This document shows, piece by piece, positions 9,480 through 21,063 of a DNA stretch of 64,000 nucleotides. How positions within the stretch are numbered: position 1 is the stretch's first letter; each line of letters starts with the position of its first letter. The notes beneath the pieces are model-generated. The model was not told the origin of the DNA and searched no databases. It was given only the letters and a program-made list of their open reading frames with translations. A program made the position numbers and the translations under genes. Source of the stretch: Aquatica leii (taxonomy: Eukaryota > Arthropoda > Insecta > Coleoptera > Lampyridae); contig CM069433.1 of assembly GCA_035610365.1 (NCBI GenBank), forward strand, positions 177,646,882 through 177,710,881. The letters are read 5' to 3'.

Positions 9480-10970
9480 AAAGTCGAGCTCCTGGTTAGC
9501 ATAAGCCAGTTGACGTCGTCCGGAACCTCGGCAGGGTACCACAACCATATGAATAATTTACCGTCGGATTCGTCAGGAATGCCGGAAAAGTGTGTTTTTA
9601 TAAAAAACTTGTCCTCTCTTAACAGCTTCGTCATTAAAAGCTTTTTGAGATTTAGTAATTGCTGCAGAGGCCGTCTCGTCAAATAATTCAACCGTCTGAA
9701 GTAAGACAATTCAATTAATGTATAAGACAATGTCAGATTATAGTATGCACTGTACCTCTTTAATTATTTCAAAATGTGTGGCACAAAAAATGCAAGCAGA
9801 TAACCAAGTTCCCCATCTTGTTATGATAGGTTCCGGTGGAAGTTTAACATCTGTAACTTTTTCTTTATAGGCCCTTACCCGTAATGGTGCTTTCACAAAA
9901 ATCTGAAACAAGATCCAATAATCAAAAAGAGAATCTAATATGTTAGAGATTTTTACCTTTTTGGTGGCAGAAATTAACTTGTTTTCTATTGCAAACTCGT
10001 TTTTAATGAATTCACACACCCTATGTATTCCATGTGCTAGACAAATTAAATGTTTTAAATTTGGATAAAATATTTTTAATGCCTGAGCGGATTTGATCAT
10101 ATAAGGTGCTGCATCGGTTACAAATAAGAGAACCTTTTCTTTTTTTACGCCATTGGGATACAGAAGTCCTATAAACATAAAATTATATAATTATTGTAAT
10201 TAATTGTTTGGATTATATTAATCAATCATAAAAAAACTTACGTAAACAATCATCGAAAAAATTTGCAACTTTGCAATTGGTCTGTGAAATTTCTTTAGAT
10301 GCTAGCAAATGAGTTTTTCCTGGTTCTAGTGCAGACAATTTACCAACTACAAAATTTGCTCTATATCGACCTCTGCAATCGGTTGTGTCATCAACCAAAG
10401 TCCAAATGTAATGGTCCCCAATGTCATTCCTTATTGTCTGTATTTTCCATAAAAGGTAAACCAGCATTTTGAAAACTATTAATACTTTAATTAAACTGCT
10501 TACCGATTGGTAACATATGTCTAAATAATATTTTCTCAAAGCTGATTCATCTGGAACAACTTGTTCGGTGTATTTTTCAAGAAAATTGCGAAAATTGATA
10601 TTATCAAGTTTTTTAAGAGGAGTTTGAGCCAATGCTTCGCACAAATCTAGAGGAAATATTGTTTTTGATAAACCAGGTTTATTCTGTTGATCTTCTATAA
10701 CGCTATTTAACAATGATTGTTTCATAGTTTTTTAAATATTTTTTCAATGTAAGCCACTACCCAAGTGTTGTTTTACATGGTACTTTTTAGTAGCACCGAT
10801 CTAAAATAATACAAATACTAGTAAGTAAAAGCATTTAAATTAAGATAAAACAAACTTACTGATTTTGAACAAACTTGACAAAAAAGGTGTTTTCCGTCGG
10901 TTGTTAATTTATTGTCGAATTTACTCCACTTGTAATAATTTTTAAATTTTGATTGTTTATTAGGTGGCAT
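9480..10970 (-). pseudogene. hAT-family transposase pseudogene with six exons
   Basis: The minus strand carries a hAT transposase interrupted by five short GT-AG introns. Exons are 10860-10970, 10504-10800, 10242-10437, 9957-10168, 9756-9902 and about 9480-9695; introns are 59, 66, 73, 54 and 60 bp. Exon 1 starts at ATG 10970 and, joined to exon 2, gives a BED-like zinc finger (CQVCSKS ... HVKQHLGSGLH). Then come DESALRKYYLDICYQ, GDHYIWTLVDDTTD (hAT catalytic block), LLFVTDAAPYM, CLAHGIHRVCE and ITRWGTW. These blocks are typical of the CGG-repeat-binding-protein-like hAT group. Two in-frame stops follow the zinc finger in exon 2 and exon 6 is frameshifted, so it is a pseudogene. The first, second, fourth and fifth joins are in phase 0 and three introns are multiples of three without stops. 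Confidence 0.8.
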
Positions 10971-11605
10971 TTTTTAAAACTTACTCACAGCACAACAGCA
11001 ATATATTATCACAGTGTGACAATATCACAGGTATTTATAACAAGCAAAGAATATTTTAGTCATGTGTTTCAGTTATTAAAGGAATCCCACCGGACAGAAT
11101 TAAAATTATATATATTTGTTTGCTTTACTTAGTTACTGAATAGACCTATAAAATATGATTAATTCCGAAATCCTTCCGGTTTTGTAAATAGTGTTCTGTT
11201 AAGCCTGTAATTGTACATAATCCTAGTATAAATTCGTACAATAGTTCTTCTCTATAAGCGGCTTTTGTATTTAATGTTTTCTGAAAACCATTGTTTAACA
11301 AACATGAACATTTCTGTTGTTATTTATAGGTTCGTGGTAAGACCTTTTGAGCAAAAAATGTTAATTAAATTATTTTAAGTAATTTAAGTAAAATTAAAAT
11401 TTATATGTAAAAAAGCAATATAAAATAATACTCTTTAAAAAGGCAAAAATGACAATGAGTTACACAAAAAGGCAAAATAGGCAGTCTCCAGGCATTTGCC
11501 TGACTGTCCGCTTTTTAGTTATAATATAGTGAGGCTACGTTTCGTATTCTAAAACGGCACCACTATTGCCATATTGATGATAGAATAATGTCATGCTAAT
11601 GTCAA
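10971..11605. other. Upstream flank of the hAT remnant
   Basis: AT-rich. Around 11466-11512 there is a small palindrome (ccaggcatttgcctg) with repeated aaaaaggcaaa words, which could be the 5' end of the hAT element. No matching end was found on the other side, so this is a guess. Confidence 0.3.
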
Positions 11606-11779
11606 GTGTTAATTTTTTGTGTTTATAGATATAGACTTGTGTTAAAAATTCAATTTATTTTAAAAATATTTTTTAATTCACAGTTTTGTATGTACCACAG
11701 GCGTAACTTGTTTTTATACACTTTACCTTCTAAATACCTAAATATCTATTTTTTATTTATAATTGTTTTTATTTTGCAG

Positions 11780-11859
11780 GTTATATTTATTAATGGCAAC
11801 TACCGAGACTAGAATTCAAAATCTTAGAGTCATCTGCTAGAGGAACGCTGCTTGATAAG
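11780..11859 (+). other. Possible exon with good splice sites (unidentified)
   Basis: An 80-bp stretch is preceded by a T-rich tract ending in TTTTGCAG and followed by AAG|GTAAGTTT, both close to the insect consensus. No frame is open throughout; one contains ATG (MATTETRIQN...) and another ends LESSARGTLLDK. It could be a 5' exon, a decayed transposon exon or chance. I do not recognise the protein. Confidence 0.25.
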
Positions 11860-12690
11860 GTAAGTTTTTATTTTAATGCGTTTTAAACAAACAGTTTTAG
11901 TTTTTAGTTTATTTATAAATAAAAATAAAGTGGCGCTATGTATAATTTTACAATACCTAAATGTAGTGATAATTTTGATTATTAATTAACTATAAAATGA
12001 TTCCATACTTTTTTATTTGCAAACTTGGGTAAGTATTGTTTTTAGTACTACCTTTTATAATGAATGAAGATTCTGTTTGATTTGGCCAAAATTTTTACTT
12101 TTTTTAATATATTATCTTTATATTGTATATGTTATTCACCAACTGTTTTTAAGTTGTTGAAGTAAATTATATAATTTTTTAAAAATTAGTTTACGTGCTT
12201 GTTTGTGCCTTGTGTGATTAGCGTTTGAGACTGAGCTGTGCTAACGATGTTTGTATTAATACTTAATATTTGTCCCAATCCCATTCAAATCTTTATAAAT
12301 ATTTAACTAATATTTTTACATAAATAATTGTTAGTTTAATTAAACCTAAAATATGGTAATGCAATAAACAGAATGGATTGAAAGTCCTTTGGGTTCAGGT
12401 GTCACGAAAACGTCAAAAAATTATAAAAACCATTATCTTTGATTTTCATGATAAATTTGAAATGGAATCAAAGAAACGAGTCGTCAACATACTTTTACTA
12501 GCTTAGGGTTTTTACAACGATGGTTTCAAAGCAGTCGTTATTAAGATGTCCTTAAAATGTTAGCTGCAACTTAAGATAAAGAACTCATAGGGACGCCCAA
12601 AATTTATTAAACTGGACGTGAGTCGACAATGAACACTTATAAATCGTGACTGAGATTTTGAAATCTCCGGTTTGATTTCTGGTTGTTACT
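11860..12690. other. AT-rich DNA, nothing recognised
   Basis: No convincing frame, repeat or RNA. Confidence 0.5.
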
Positions 12691-12699
12691 CATTCATTT

Positions 12700-12775
12700 A
12701 TAATATTGGGTTTAGAATTTGACTTGGTTCACAAGTTGACTATGTAACTTTTTAGAGGATCTTATAAAGAAAAAC
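12700..12775 (+). repeat. Fragment resembling the Penelope 3' UTR at 59967-60110
   Basis: gtttagaatttgacttggtt and cacaagttgactatgtaact match, with a few changes, the sequence following the Penelope reading frame at 59967-60005. Probably a leftover of the same family. Confidence 0.45.
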
Positions 12776-12909
12776 TCACAGATATCGCAAATCTTGCAAT
12801 TCTCGGAAGGTGTTGAAAACAAACACAATATTACATACGTAATATAATGAACAAGGCTTATTACGATTTTCAAAATAAGAATGCATACACAAATAATAAA
12901 AAAATAAAA

Positions 12910-13560
12910 AAACAATTAACTAATATTTTACGTAAATGTTAAACGACAATAGTCGTATGATAATTCACCAATTGTTTTTATTTAACATTTGTTCATGAAA
13001 TGCTTGAGAATTGTTTCCCATAACCTTTTCATCGCTGGAAGATGATGATCAGCAGGACTAATGACATATGGAGAATTTTTTGTTATAACGAATGATGAGC
13101 GTGACCGTTCATTATCAAGAATTGCTGGGCGCTGATAGAATATAGCTTCCAGTATCTAAGGAGAAACCCAATCACGTTATCTTAAATCCATGCACTTGAA
13201 CAAACATCATGGCATGTAAATGGGCCGGCGTCACAATTAGTGTTAAAAACTCTAAATCCAAACACTCCCGGCTGTTTTTCCCATTTATAGTTTTAGTAGT
13301 ATGTAATAGTTTATTGCAAAATGATTGCAAACTGAAGAGTACATCTTTTATACAAAATTTTTCTAAGTAAGCACAAAAACGAGTATTTTGGGCTAATCTT
13401 TTCAAATCGTAAACAAAATGCTGAATAAACTGTGTCATAAATTCGTGACTCTGTTTATTCTACCAGTAGTCCATTGTTGGAACCAACATTGAGACGCGAT
13501 GTTTTGGTTGTAAAGCTTTAATGTCGTGAATGACCGTACTTATATATTTTCTCAAATCTA
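12910..13560 (-). pseudogene. Decayed protein-coding region, family unknown
   Basis: On the minus strand a frame with one internal stop runs from about 13558 to 13172: it starts LDLRKYISTVIHDIKAL, has MLVPTMDYW before the stop, then FIQHFVYDLKRLAQNTRF, and ends LTLIVTPAHLHAMMFVQVHG. After a frameshift it continues through ILEAIFYQRPAILDNERS, FVITKNSPYVISPADHH and LWETILKHFMNKC to about 12910. Amino-acid composition looks like real protein, unlike the AT noise around it. It matches no transposase or reverse-transcriptase block I know. It could be an unfamiliar transposon, a decayed host gene or an old viral insertion. No function can be given. Confidence 0.5.
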
Positions 13561-14628
13561 AGCTTTGTTTAGGCAACAAGTATTAGGAAATATTTGGGTT
13601 GTGTTGATAACGGTTAGGTTCCTTTTCCATGCGATGTACGGTAAGAAACACAAAGCAAGCAACAAAATCTTAAAACATCAAACTTTATTTGACACAAGAT
13701 ATTTTCAAGGCAAAAAGTCACTTTCACAAAGCTCAAATAATAGTATTGCGCTCACAAGCATTTTATACTGTCATTTTCTGCTGGTTTAGGTACGGTTTGG
13801 AGCATTCGTATAAATGTAAAATTTTCGTTAGACACAATCAATTTTAGAGCCTAAGTGGAACTTTTAGAAATTCAGCCAGACTTTGATTGAATACGCTTGT
13901 ATTAAATAAATCATTCAATGATTAAATAAACAATTTATATCGCGTGATCCCTGGCAATTCTTTCACCGCACGCTAACTAGTTGATGCGCATTTAAAAAAA
14001 AAACAACAAAACAAAATGATTACTGGATTTTACCCGAGTTTTATAGCGGTTCACAGTTCAACAGCTTCTAAGATTATGAGACGATTCGAGCTACGTTGCC
14101 ACATTCTTTCAGATGTAACAGTTTCAAAGTGGAGATTTCACCTTTGGAAATGTGGTTTCACAGTTTAAAAACTGGATTTCTTTTAACAGTTTGTCTTGAA
14201 ATAAAAACGACGTGAAATACTCGCCATGCCTTTTTATTACCTTGTCTAGGTGTTCTTAGTGTGATCTTTCGGTGCAAAAGAAGTTAAACTAATCTTATAA
14301 GCGACACGTCAATTGCCAAACACAGAAAGAAGAACATATTAAATTTGGTCTCTCCGTTTACAAAAAAAAAACAAAAAACCTTTATATAATTATTCTCAAT
14401 TTTCTCGCGTTAGACAGTATCTCAATTTATTGCATCTCTCGTACAATAATCAAATAAAAAACTTACAAACATATCCAAAGAAATTTAACTAATGTCTGAC
14501 TTTTTTATATGGCGCCTAATCCTTAAATTAAAGATCACGTATTGCGGTTTGTTGAGTCTTGACTGGACGCAGGTTGGCAACCACGTAACAATTTGTCACT
14601 AACTAATAACTTTGTACAAAACGTACAC
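13561..14628. other. No gene recognised
   Basis: Slightly less AT-rich than average, but the only open frame (13565-13789 plus) has no motif and runs partly antisense to the pseudogene. Nothing supportable. Confidence 0.45.
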
Positions 14629-14675
14629 TCAAAGAAAAAAAATAATAATAAAGCTACGTGAATGAAACCAGTCCG

Positions 14676-14885
14676 TTAGTAACTCTCCTTCCGCGAGTAC
14701 GAAAAAAAAAACACCACCCGTCAGTTTTTTCGGGTAACTGAAAAAAAAGCAATGCGTAAATAACTTTTTTTTGAGTACGTAAAAACCCAACGCGTAAATT
14801 AATTCCTTTGCGCGAGTATGCGAGAAAAAACAGCCCAACAGTAACTTTTTTTGCGTGTACCTCAAAAGGAGAACTCCGGTATGCA
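14676..14885. repeat. Degenerate tandem repeat, about five units of 36-46 bp
   Basis: Successive units share a plan: GTAA, a short gap, TTTTTT, gCGnGTAC, then AAAAAA and a C-rich end (for example gtaactttttttgcgtgtac and gtaaataacttttttttgag). The minus-strand open frame 14629-14904 arises from this repeat and is unlikely to be a protein. Confidence 0.6.
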
Positions 14886-16421
14886 ACTTTCTTTGTTTTT
14901 GCACCGCGTCAGGGTTTTAAAATCTTTGTTTAAAACTTTCCTCCTTCTTTGTACGCAATTTTGGCTTTATTTCCTAAAACTTTTTTTTCCGATTAGTTAA
15001 GTTCACGAACCCTCTCAGTACCATATCTGCCAATTGGCTTTTCGTTTTTTTACTCAACCTGTTAAAGGCGACACTATGCCCTTTTCTACCTTGAAGATGT
15101 TACGTTTTGTTACTGAGCGGCGCTGCGTGTTTCAAATGGAATAAAAATTTACCGATTCTAAAAATTTTTTTCCTATTAATATTTAAAAAAAATGCGCTAC
15201 GGACTATAAAAAAGCATTAATGAGATGAACTTTACTTTAACGTGAACCCTTTCTCTAATTTTAACAGATTTATAACGCTAACAATCTTTACAATTGCCTG
15301 ACTGTTGATACAATTCAAAATTTACTCAAATTTTATTTTACATACTTTCGTCCTATGTTGATAACTTTACAGTTAAATCGTTTATGACTTAAACTAGTAA
15401 TTAGTTGATTAACCTGTGACCCCCGTCTCGATTCACTGATAAGAATGTTTTTTTTTTGTACACATGTGTTTACTTCTGCTGCGTTTTATCGAGTTTTCAC
15501 ACTGTCGGACCGTCGCTTCCAGGGTTCACATGGGTTGGAATTTACGTACAAGAGAATTATGTTGTGAGACAAAGTAAATTCAACGAAAATAACCAATAAG
15601 CTATTACTCTAAAACGATGCAAGATAGAAGAAAGTTGCACATAAACATGTTTATACAGGACAAAATTTACTATAAAAAAATTTAGGAAAGGGTACAATTA
15701 CCTTCAATAGTTTAGAAGGTACAAGTGTGCAAAGTTGCATGAAAATATCTTACACTACATTAAAATTCTGTAACTCTTAAACTATTAGATATAATTATAC
15801 CCTCCCGCGGACTTTTTGCAGTAGACTTTGTGCTCTATAAATATGTTGATGTGCACTTTTCATCTATGTATATTGTACCGTTTTTGCACCGTACAAAGCA
15901 GAAGCTCCCGCGGATCTAATTCTGCAATTACTATAATTATTTTTCAGCACTGTTGCTTGAAATTAAGACTTATTATATTTTTAAAACACAAAACGAATCA
16001 TAAGGTATATCTTGTTTAATAATAATAAACACTGAATCCAAAAAATGAAGTGAAATTGGACACCACCGCAAGTTCCAGCTTCGTTTCATCGTTTCGTTAC
16101 ATGAACCCTCGAACTAAGCATCCTATAAGTGTTTTTAACACTAAAACCAAACAAAAGGAGGATCGACGCAAGAACACATTTCTGCATAATTTTGCGTTTT
16201 GCGTCGCAATTAGATTACAGTAGCGTACGATTAGTTATACGCATTTTTAATGAAATAAGTATGTGCATCATATTTTATATTATCTAACACTAACACTCCT
16301 TTATCAATGCGGTTCACCATGATTATCAAATAAGCAACTTTTAATGCATGTTATTTTGATAGTTATATTAATGTATTGTGGCTGATGCCATCTTGTGGTT
16401 AACGAGCCCACGTATAAAATG
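14886..16421. other. No gene recognised
   Basis: About 1.5 kb. The only oddity is a repeated tcccgcgga word at 15803 and 15905. No frames with known motifs. Confidence 0.45.
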
Positions 16422-16422
16422 T

Positions 16423-16806
16423 AAACAAATTGGTGCTATAGAGATTGTAGCATGTTGGTAGTTGGATTTGCTAACCGCGAAAAATTCGAAAAACGTATCG
16501 AATAATACACGACTGCAATCCACCAACGAATATAGTAAAAGTAACTATATCAGTAAAATTACAAAAATTACCACCAGAGAAAACCAGTGTACGGCCGTTT
16601 CCCAGTGCTGATGATCCCCAAAAGGATGAAACGGCCGTACACTGGTTCTCTCTGGTGGTAATTTTTGCAATTTTACTGATATAGTTACTTTTACTATATT
16701 CGTTGGTGGATTGCAATCGTGTATTAATCGATACGTTTTTCGAATTTTTCGTGGTTAGCAAACCCAACTACCAACATGCTACGATCTCTATAGTACCAAT
16801 TTGTTT
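16423..16806. mobile_element. 384-bp foldback element centred on a hammerhead-like motif
   Basis: Two near-perfect inverted arms of about 175-180 bp. The left begins aaacaaattggtgctatag and the right ends with its complement. Both contain atgttggtagttgg, gtatcgaataatacacga, accaacgaatatagtaaaag and ccagtgtacggccgtttc or complements. Only about 26 bp remain unpaired in the centre. There are no open frames of note (16471-16767 is a by-product of the palindrome). The arms also carry ccgcgaaaaattcgaa near the outer side. Confidence 0.85.
16602..16645 (+). ncRNA. Hammerhead-ribozyme-like motif (type I, palindromic stem III)
   Basis: Order on the plus strand: stem I CCAGTG (16602-16607), core CTGATGA (16608-16614), stem II TCC..GGA closing CCAAAA with one extra T, core GAAA (16628-16631), stem III ACGGCCGT (16631-16638, a perfect palindrome), then A, predicted cleavage after GTA at 16639, and CACTGG pairing back to stem I. 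A palindromic stem III with no loop suits the dimeric action proposed for Penelope-type hammerheads. Stem II is weak, so activity is uncertain. Confidence 0.65.
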
Positions 16807-18828
16807 AGATAGTTAAATTACATCGCTAACAAAAATGTTGGCACTACATTAATTGCGTAAGAAATCATCGACGTTCCTAATTTTATTTGAGATAAGCTAT
16901 AGTTAGCTATCTGTTGCTTATTAAAATAGCAAACGAAAATGAGCAAAACGTTGTTAACTGCAATTACAACAATGACAATAAAGAAAGTAAGTTACAAGAG
17001 AAGTGCATAAACGGGTTTAAAATGTCTGGAGAAAGAAGGAGACGTATTTGAACATTTGCTATGAGAAAAATTAATTTTATTATTTAGTGAATTGCTTAGT
17101 AATAGTACTAATTTGTTTGTTTTTAATTTACTTAATCTTTAGAAGTTATGAAAATAATATTTTACGGGTTGTAGCTTCTTTGTTATTAATTGCTATAATT
17201 TTTAAGCAAATTGTATTGTTTATGGATTACTTTTTGAATTTAAATCACTACTAAAACCAACTGCTTGTAACTGTGTCAGTTTAATCAACATTTAAATTTA
17301 TGTGCTAATCTTATACATAATTTTCTTTTCTTTTACGTTATTTTTAATAAATACTAAAATTGATATAGATTCATACACATCTAGTCCATAAACAATTATT
17401 TTGTGTTGCCTTATTAATTAATATTTGTTTGTTAGCGTAGTTATGTAATGGCAAAAAGAAAACTCAAAATTTGTAGAAAATGAAAATATACGTAAAACTG
17501 TACTTTGAAAATCAATGTAGAAAATCAAGCTTAGTTAAAATTAGAAGAAAAACGCTTTAAAAATTTCATAAATTCTAACATTTAGAAGTTGGTACTACGT
17601 AAAACATTCAAATTTCAAACTTGACAGATTTAGTTATCTATAAATGTACTACCCACATTATATTTGTAATGTTTACAATGTGGTTTTCCGAAAAATCTCA
17701 CAAAAGACAAGACAAAAAATAATCTATGCTACTTTCGTCGGAAGTCTCATAGCATCTACTTTCATGCAGCATTAACGTTCGTTATGTTATGCTTCAATTT
17801 TGACGCTTGTTACATAATTTACTATGAAACGAAAATAAAAAATAGTCTAATATTTACGCACTTTACATAAATCTGACCGCTTATATTACAAAATGATCAT
17901 TCTGATCGTATTTAGTACTTACTCACACAATTACAAATCAATTAAAATATTGTATAAATCTAACTCATTATTTTTCTGAACATTCGTGGATATATAATAA
18001 ACGAACTTGCGAAACCGAGTTTTTTATGCACTACGATGAAAGTTAAATAGTTGTTGGTTCTTCTGGTCTTTGTAGAGAATTAATTGTATATATTATTCAC
18101 ATAATGTTTAACTGGTTCTATTTAATTTAGAAAGAAAATTATCTAATGTCACACTCTACAATTTAATATTACAATATTAGATTCTATGCACCAACAATTA
18201 TCTGTACATAAAAATTAATATATTAAATTTTTTTATATGATGATTAAAATTTTATTTTTTTGTCGTGTGTTGTATAATAAGCAACACAAATTTATGACAG
18301 TTTAAAGGACAATTTTTTTGTTATAGTTGTATTTTAACTTATTTGACTGTTAAGAACACTTTTGATTTATAGTTAAAGGTTTAGTGCATGTGTAACTTTT
18401 TGCAAGTAAATCCACAAGATACAATGTGCCTGTATTCATTAATATTCCACGAATTAAACCGTACTCAGATAATTTATTCCGAAAACGACTTTTTAGAAAA
18501 TGGGGTATTCTATTACAAAGATAATTGTGCGTTGAATAATGTTGTACAATTTAATCAATTCCGTTTTTGTTATAGGCTTAAATAAAGTTTATAGTTTTTG
18601 ATTAGTTTAAGGACAATATTACTCTTTAAAACCTCAAATAAAAATTTTAGTATAAAAATTAATTATATAACTATTAGAAACTTAAGAAATAATTTAAGTT
18701 AAAGTTAATTAAAAACAGGATAGAATATTCTGCGCCTTTAAATTTTTTTGTATGCGTCTTTACACATGTATAAAAATATAGTTTTTAATCGATGACTTTT
18801 ATTTTGCATATTTAATATAGGTTGTTCA
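16807..18828. other. AT-rich DNA, nothing recognised
   Basis: About 2 kb without known motifs; the open frame 18388-18585 has no family features. Confidence 0.5.
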
Positions 18829-18943
18829 TACCGTGTGTCCCGGAAAATTTAATAACAAATATCAAAAATATTTCGAAAAAAGTATTGCCGTGTAAAAAAT
18901 TTAGTTTAAAATACAAATGTAAAGAACGTATCAGTAATAGTCA

Positions 18944-19016
18944 CTTTAGTCTAGTGACAATTGTACGACTGCGGTAATATCACCGCTACGTACGAAGGTT
19001 CAAATCCCAATGCGGT
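18944..19016 (+). repeat. tRNA-like sequence inside the left inverted repeat
   Basis: An A-box-like tagtctagtgac, an anticodon-like hairpin (GCGGT aatatc ACCGC) and a perfect B-box-type ggttcaaatcc (18998-19008) lie at tRNA-like spacing. The acceptor stem does not pair well. It is tRNA-derived rather than a working tRNA gene. Confidence 0.5.
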
Positions 19017-19670
19017 ACATGTTTTTTTTAGTTGTATTATTATTTTAAATAAACGACAATTAATTTTTATTAGTAAAAAAACATAATTAAACGGGTTAAT
19101 TGTTTTTATTAAACTCATAATGGATTTATTAAAATATTATTTAAAATTTAGTTACCATGAAATGATACCTACTATTTTTTATAGTTATTTATTTGTTTAA
19201 AAGATATTAAAGCTTTTTTGGTAGGTACATTTTAATTTATAATAATAAATGAATTTAATTGTTGACATTAATAACAACAGATACTAATAAGCAATCATCA
19301 TCGTGTTTGAATCAACCCCCGGATAAATATTTATGGTGGTCCTGAAAATAACCGATTGGAAAAGTTTGCTTAATTCAGTGTTCAAAAAACTCTTCGTTTT
19401 GTACCGACTCACATTTGCGTAAAAATTCCATTTTTTCCTATTGTAGGTATACCATGAAAAATCAGAAATTACGTCTACCTACAATTAAACAAAACGTAAG
19501 ACGGCGGTTGCAGGCATCGAAAAACAATAGAACATACGAAATATCTGATACTTAGTAGCTTTCACACTTCGGTAAAGTTTTTCCTGTTCGTTCTTTAAAT
19601 AATTGTATGCGCTTTGTAATTAGTTTCAATATTGTATTATACATTTGTATAAATATCGAAGAGCTTATCT

Positions 19671-20703
19671 TTGGAGCAGCGAATATTCGTTATTTGTTTG
19701 CATTTTGGCGGAAGTAGTAGCCGTGAAATACAACAAACATTTGCAGGAATGCTTGAAGATGTGCCGAGTTATTCGACTTTCCAAAGAATCGTGGATAAGT
19801 TTTTGACAACTGGATCTGTTAGAATCCGTAGTGATGATGTGCCTAAACCACCACGGGAATTGGAAGTAAGGAACACCGAAGTTGTGTTAGCTGCAGTTTT
19901 CATTATAAATAAAACATCGGTGCAGAGTGTTTAGTTAGAAACGGGAGTTTCAAAATCAGTAGTACAACACATTCTTTGAAAACAACGATACAAACCCTAC
20001 AAACTTCGTAGATGCCAGCGAGCTGGCGATGACAACTCTAGGGTAGTTTTGTGAAGAAATGCATGAAACATGCAATGCCAACAAGGATTTCTTGTGTAAC
20101 GTTGTTTTCACCGATGAAAGCACATTCACTTTACACAACGCACCTAATACACAAATCTGCAGAATCTAGGCGCGTGAAAACCTTAACATGACGGTGGCAG
20201 TGCGGGCCCAGTATCCTTAAAAAGTGAATGAGTGGGTCGGATTGTTCCGTGATAAAGTTCTCGGCTCCTTTTTTATTGAAGGCAATCTCAATGGGAGAGC
20301 TTATTTGGAATTGTTCCAGAATAGGGTAGTTCCAGCATTACGAGAAACAGTAGAATATTTGCAGCAAGAACTTTGGTTCCAACAGGACGGCTGTCCGGCG
20401 CACAACTTGGTGACTGTTTGGCTACATTTAGCTAATACCTTCAATGGTGTTATTAGTTCACGCGGGCAAGTTCACTGGCCGCCACGATCTCTTGACCTAG
20501 CACCTTGTAATATTTTCTTGTGGGGTCATCTTTAAAAAAATCATGAAAACCGCCCCGATTCTTTAGAGAATTTGAAGATCGCAATCCACAATCTATGCCA
20601 GCAAATTAATGCTTGGCAGCTAGCGAATGTGCGTCAGGAGTTTTATAATAGACTGGGCTACTGTGTAGTGCAAAACGGAGAGCTTTTTGAACATTTGATT
20701 TAA
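19671..20703 (+). pseudogene. Tc1/mariner-type transposase, decayed
   Basis: The N-terminal helix-turn-helix part is open from ATG at 19671 (MEQRIFVICLHFGGSSS ... FQRIVDKFLTTGSV). Around 19935-20230 stops and frame changes break the region of the first catalytic acid (traces: FTDES-like bases near 20110). From 20224 the frame is clear again: LFRDKVLGSFFIEGNLNG, then WFQQDGCPAH (second D), then WPPRSLDLAPCNIFLWGHL, where N stands in the place of the third catalytic D. The C-terminal end (LCQQINAW ... GELFEHLI) follows a stop at 20535. Multiple lesions make it inactive. It is the only coding part of the 18831-21374 element. Confidence 0.8.
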
Positions 20704-21063
20704 ACAAACCATCCTAATCGGTTATTTTCAGGACCACAATAAATATTTATCCGGGGGTTGAATCAAACACTGTGATGATTGCCTATTAGTATCTTAGTAT
20801 CTGTTGTTATTAATGTCAACAATTAAATTCATTTATTGTTATAAATTAAAATGTACCTACCAAAAAAGTTTTAATATCTTTTAAGCAAATAAATAACTAT
20901 AAAAATAGCAGGTATCATTTCATTGTAACTAAATTTTAAACAAAATTTTAATAAACCCAATATGAGTTTAATAAAAACTATTAACACGTTTAATTATGTC
21001 TCTTTACTGATAAAAATTAATCGTCGTTCATTTAAAATAATAATACAACTAAAAAAACATGAA

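Noticed and set aside
12400-12440. Hammerhead-like cgaaaacgtc
   Set aside because: No CTGANGA core within reach and no stem; chance match.
14629-14904. 91-codon minus-strand frame with repeated FFS-type segments
   Set aside because: Explained by the degenerate tandem repeat; no known domain.
16471-16767. 98-codon minus-strand frame
   Set aside because: Covers both arms of a palindrome; the protein would be half the complement of itself.
18944-19016. Functional tRNA gene in the mariner arm
   Set aside because: Acceptor stem does not pair and the sequence is repeated inverted in the other arm; called tRNA-like only.
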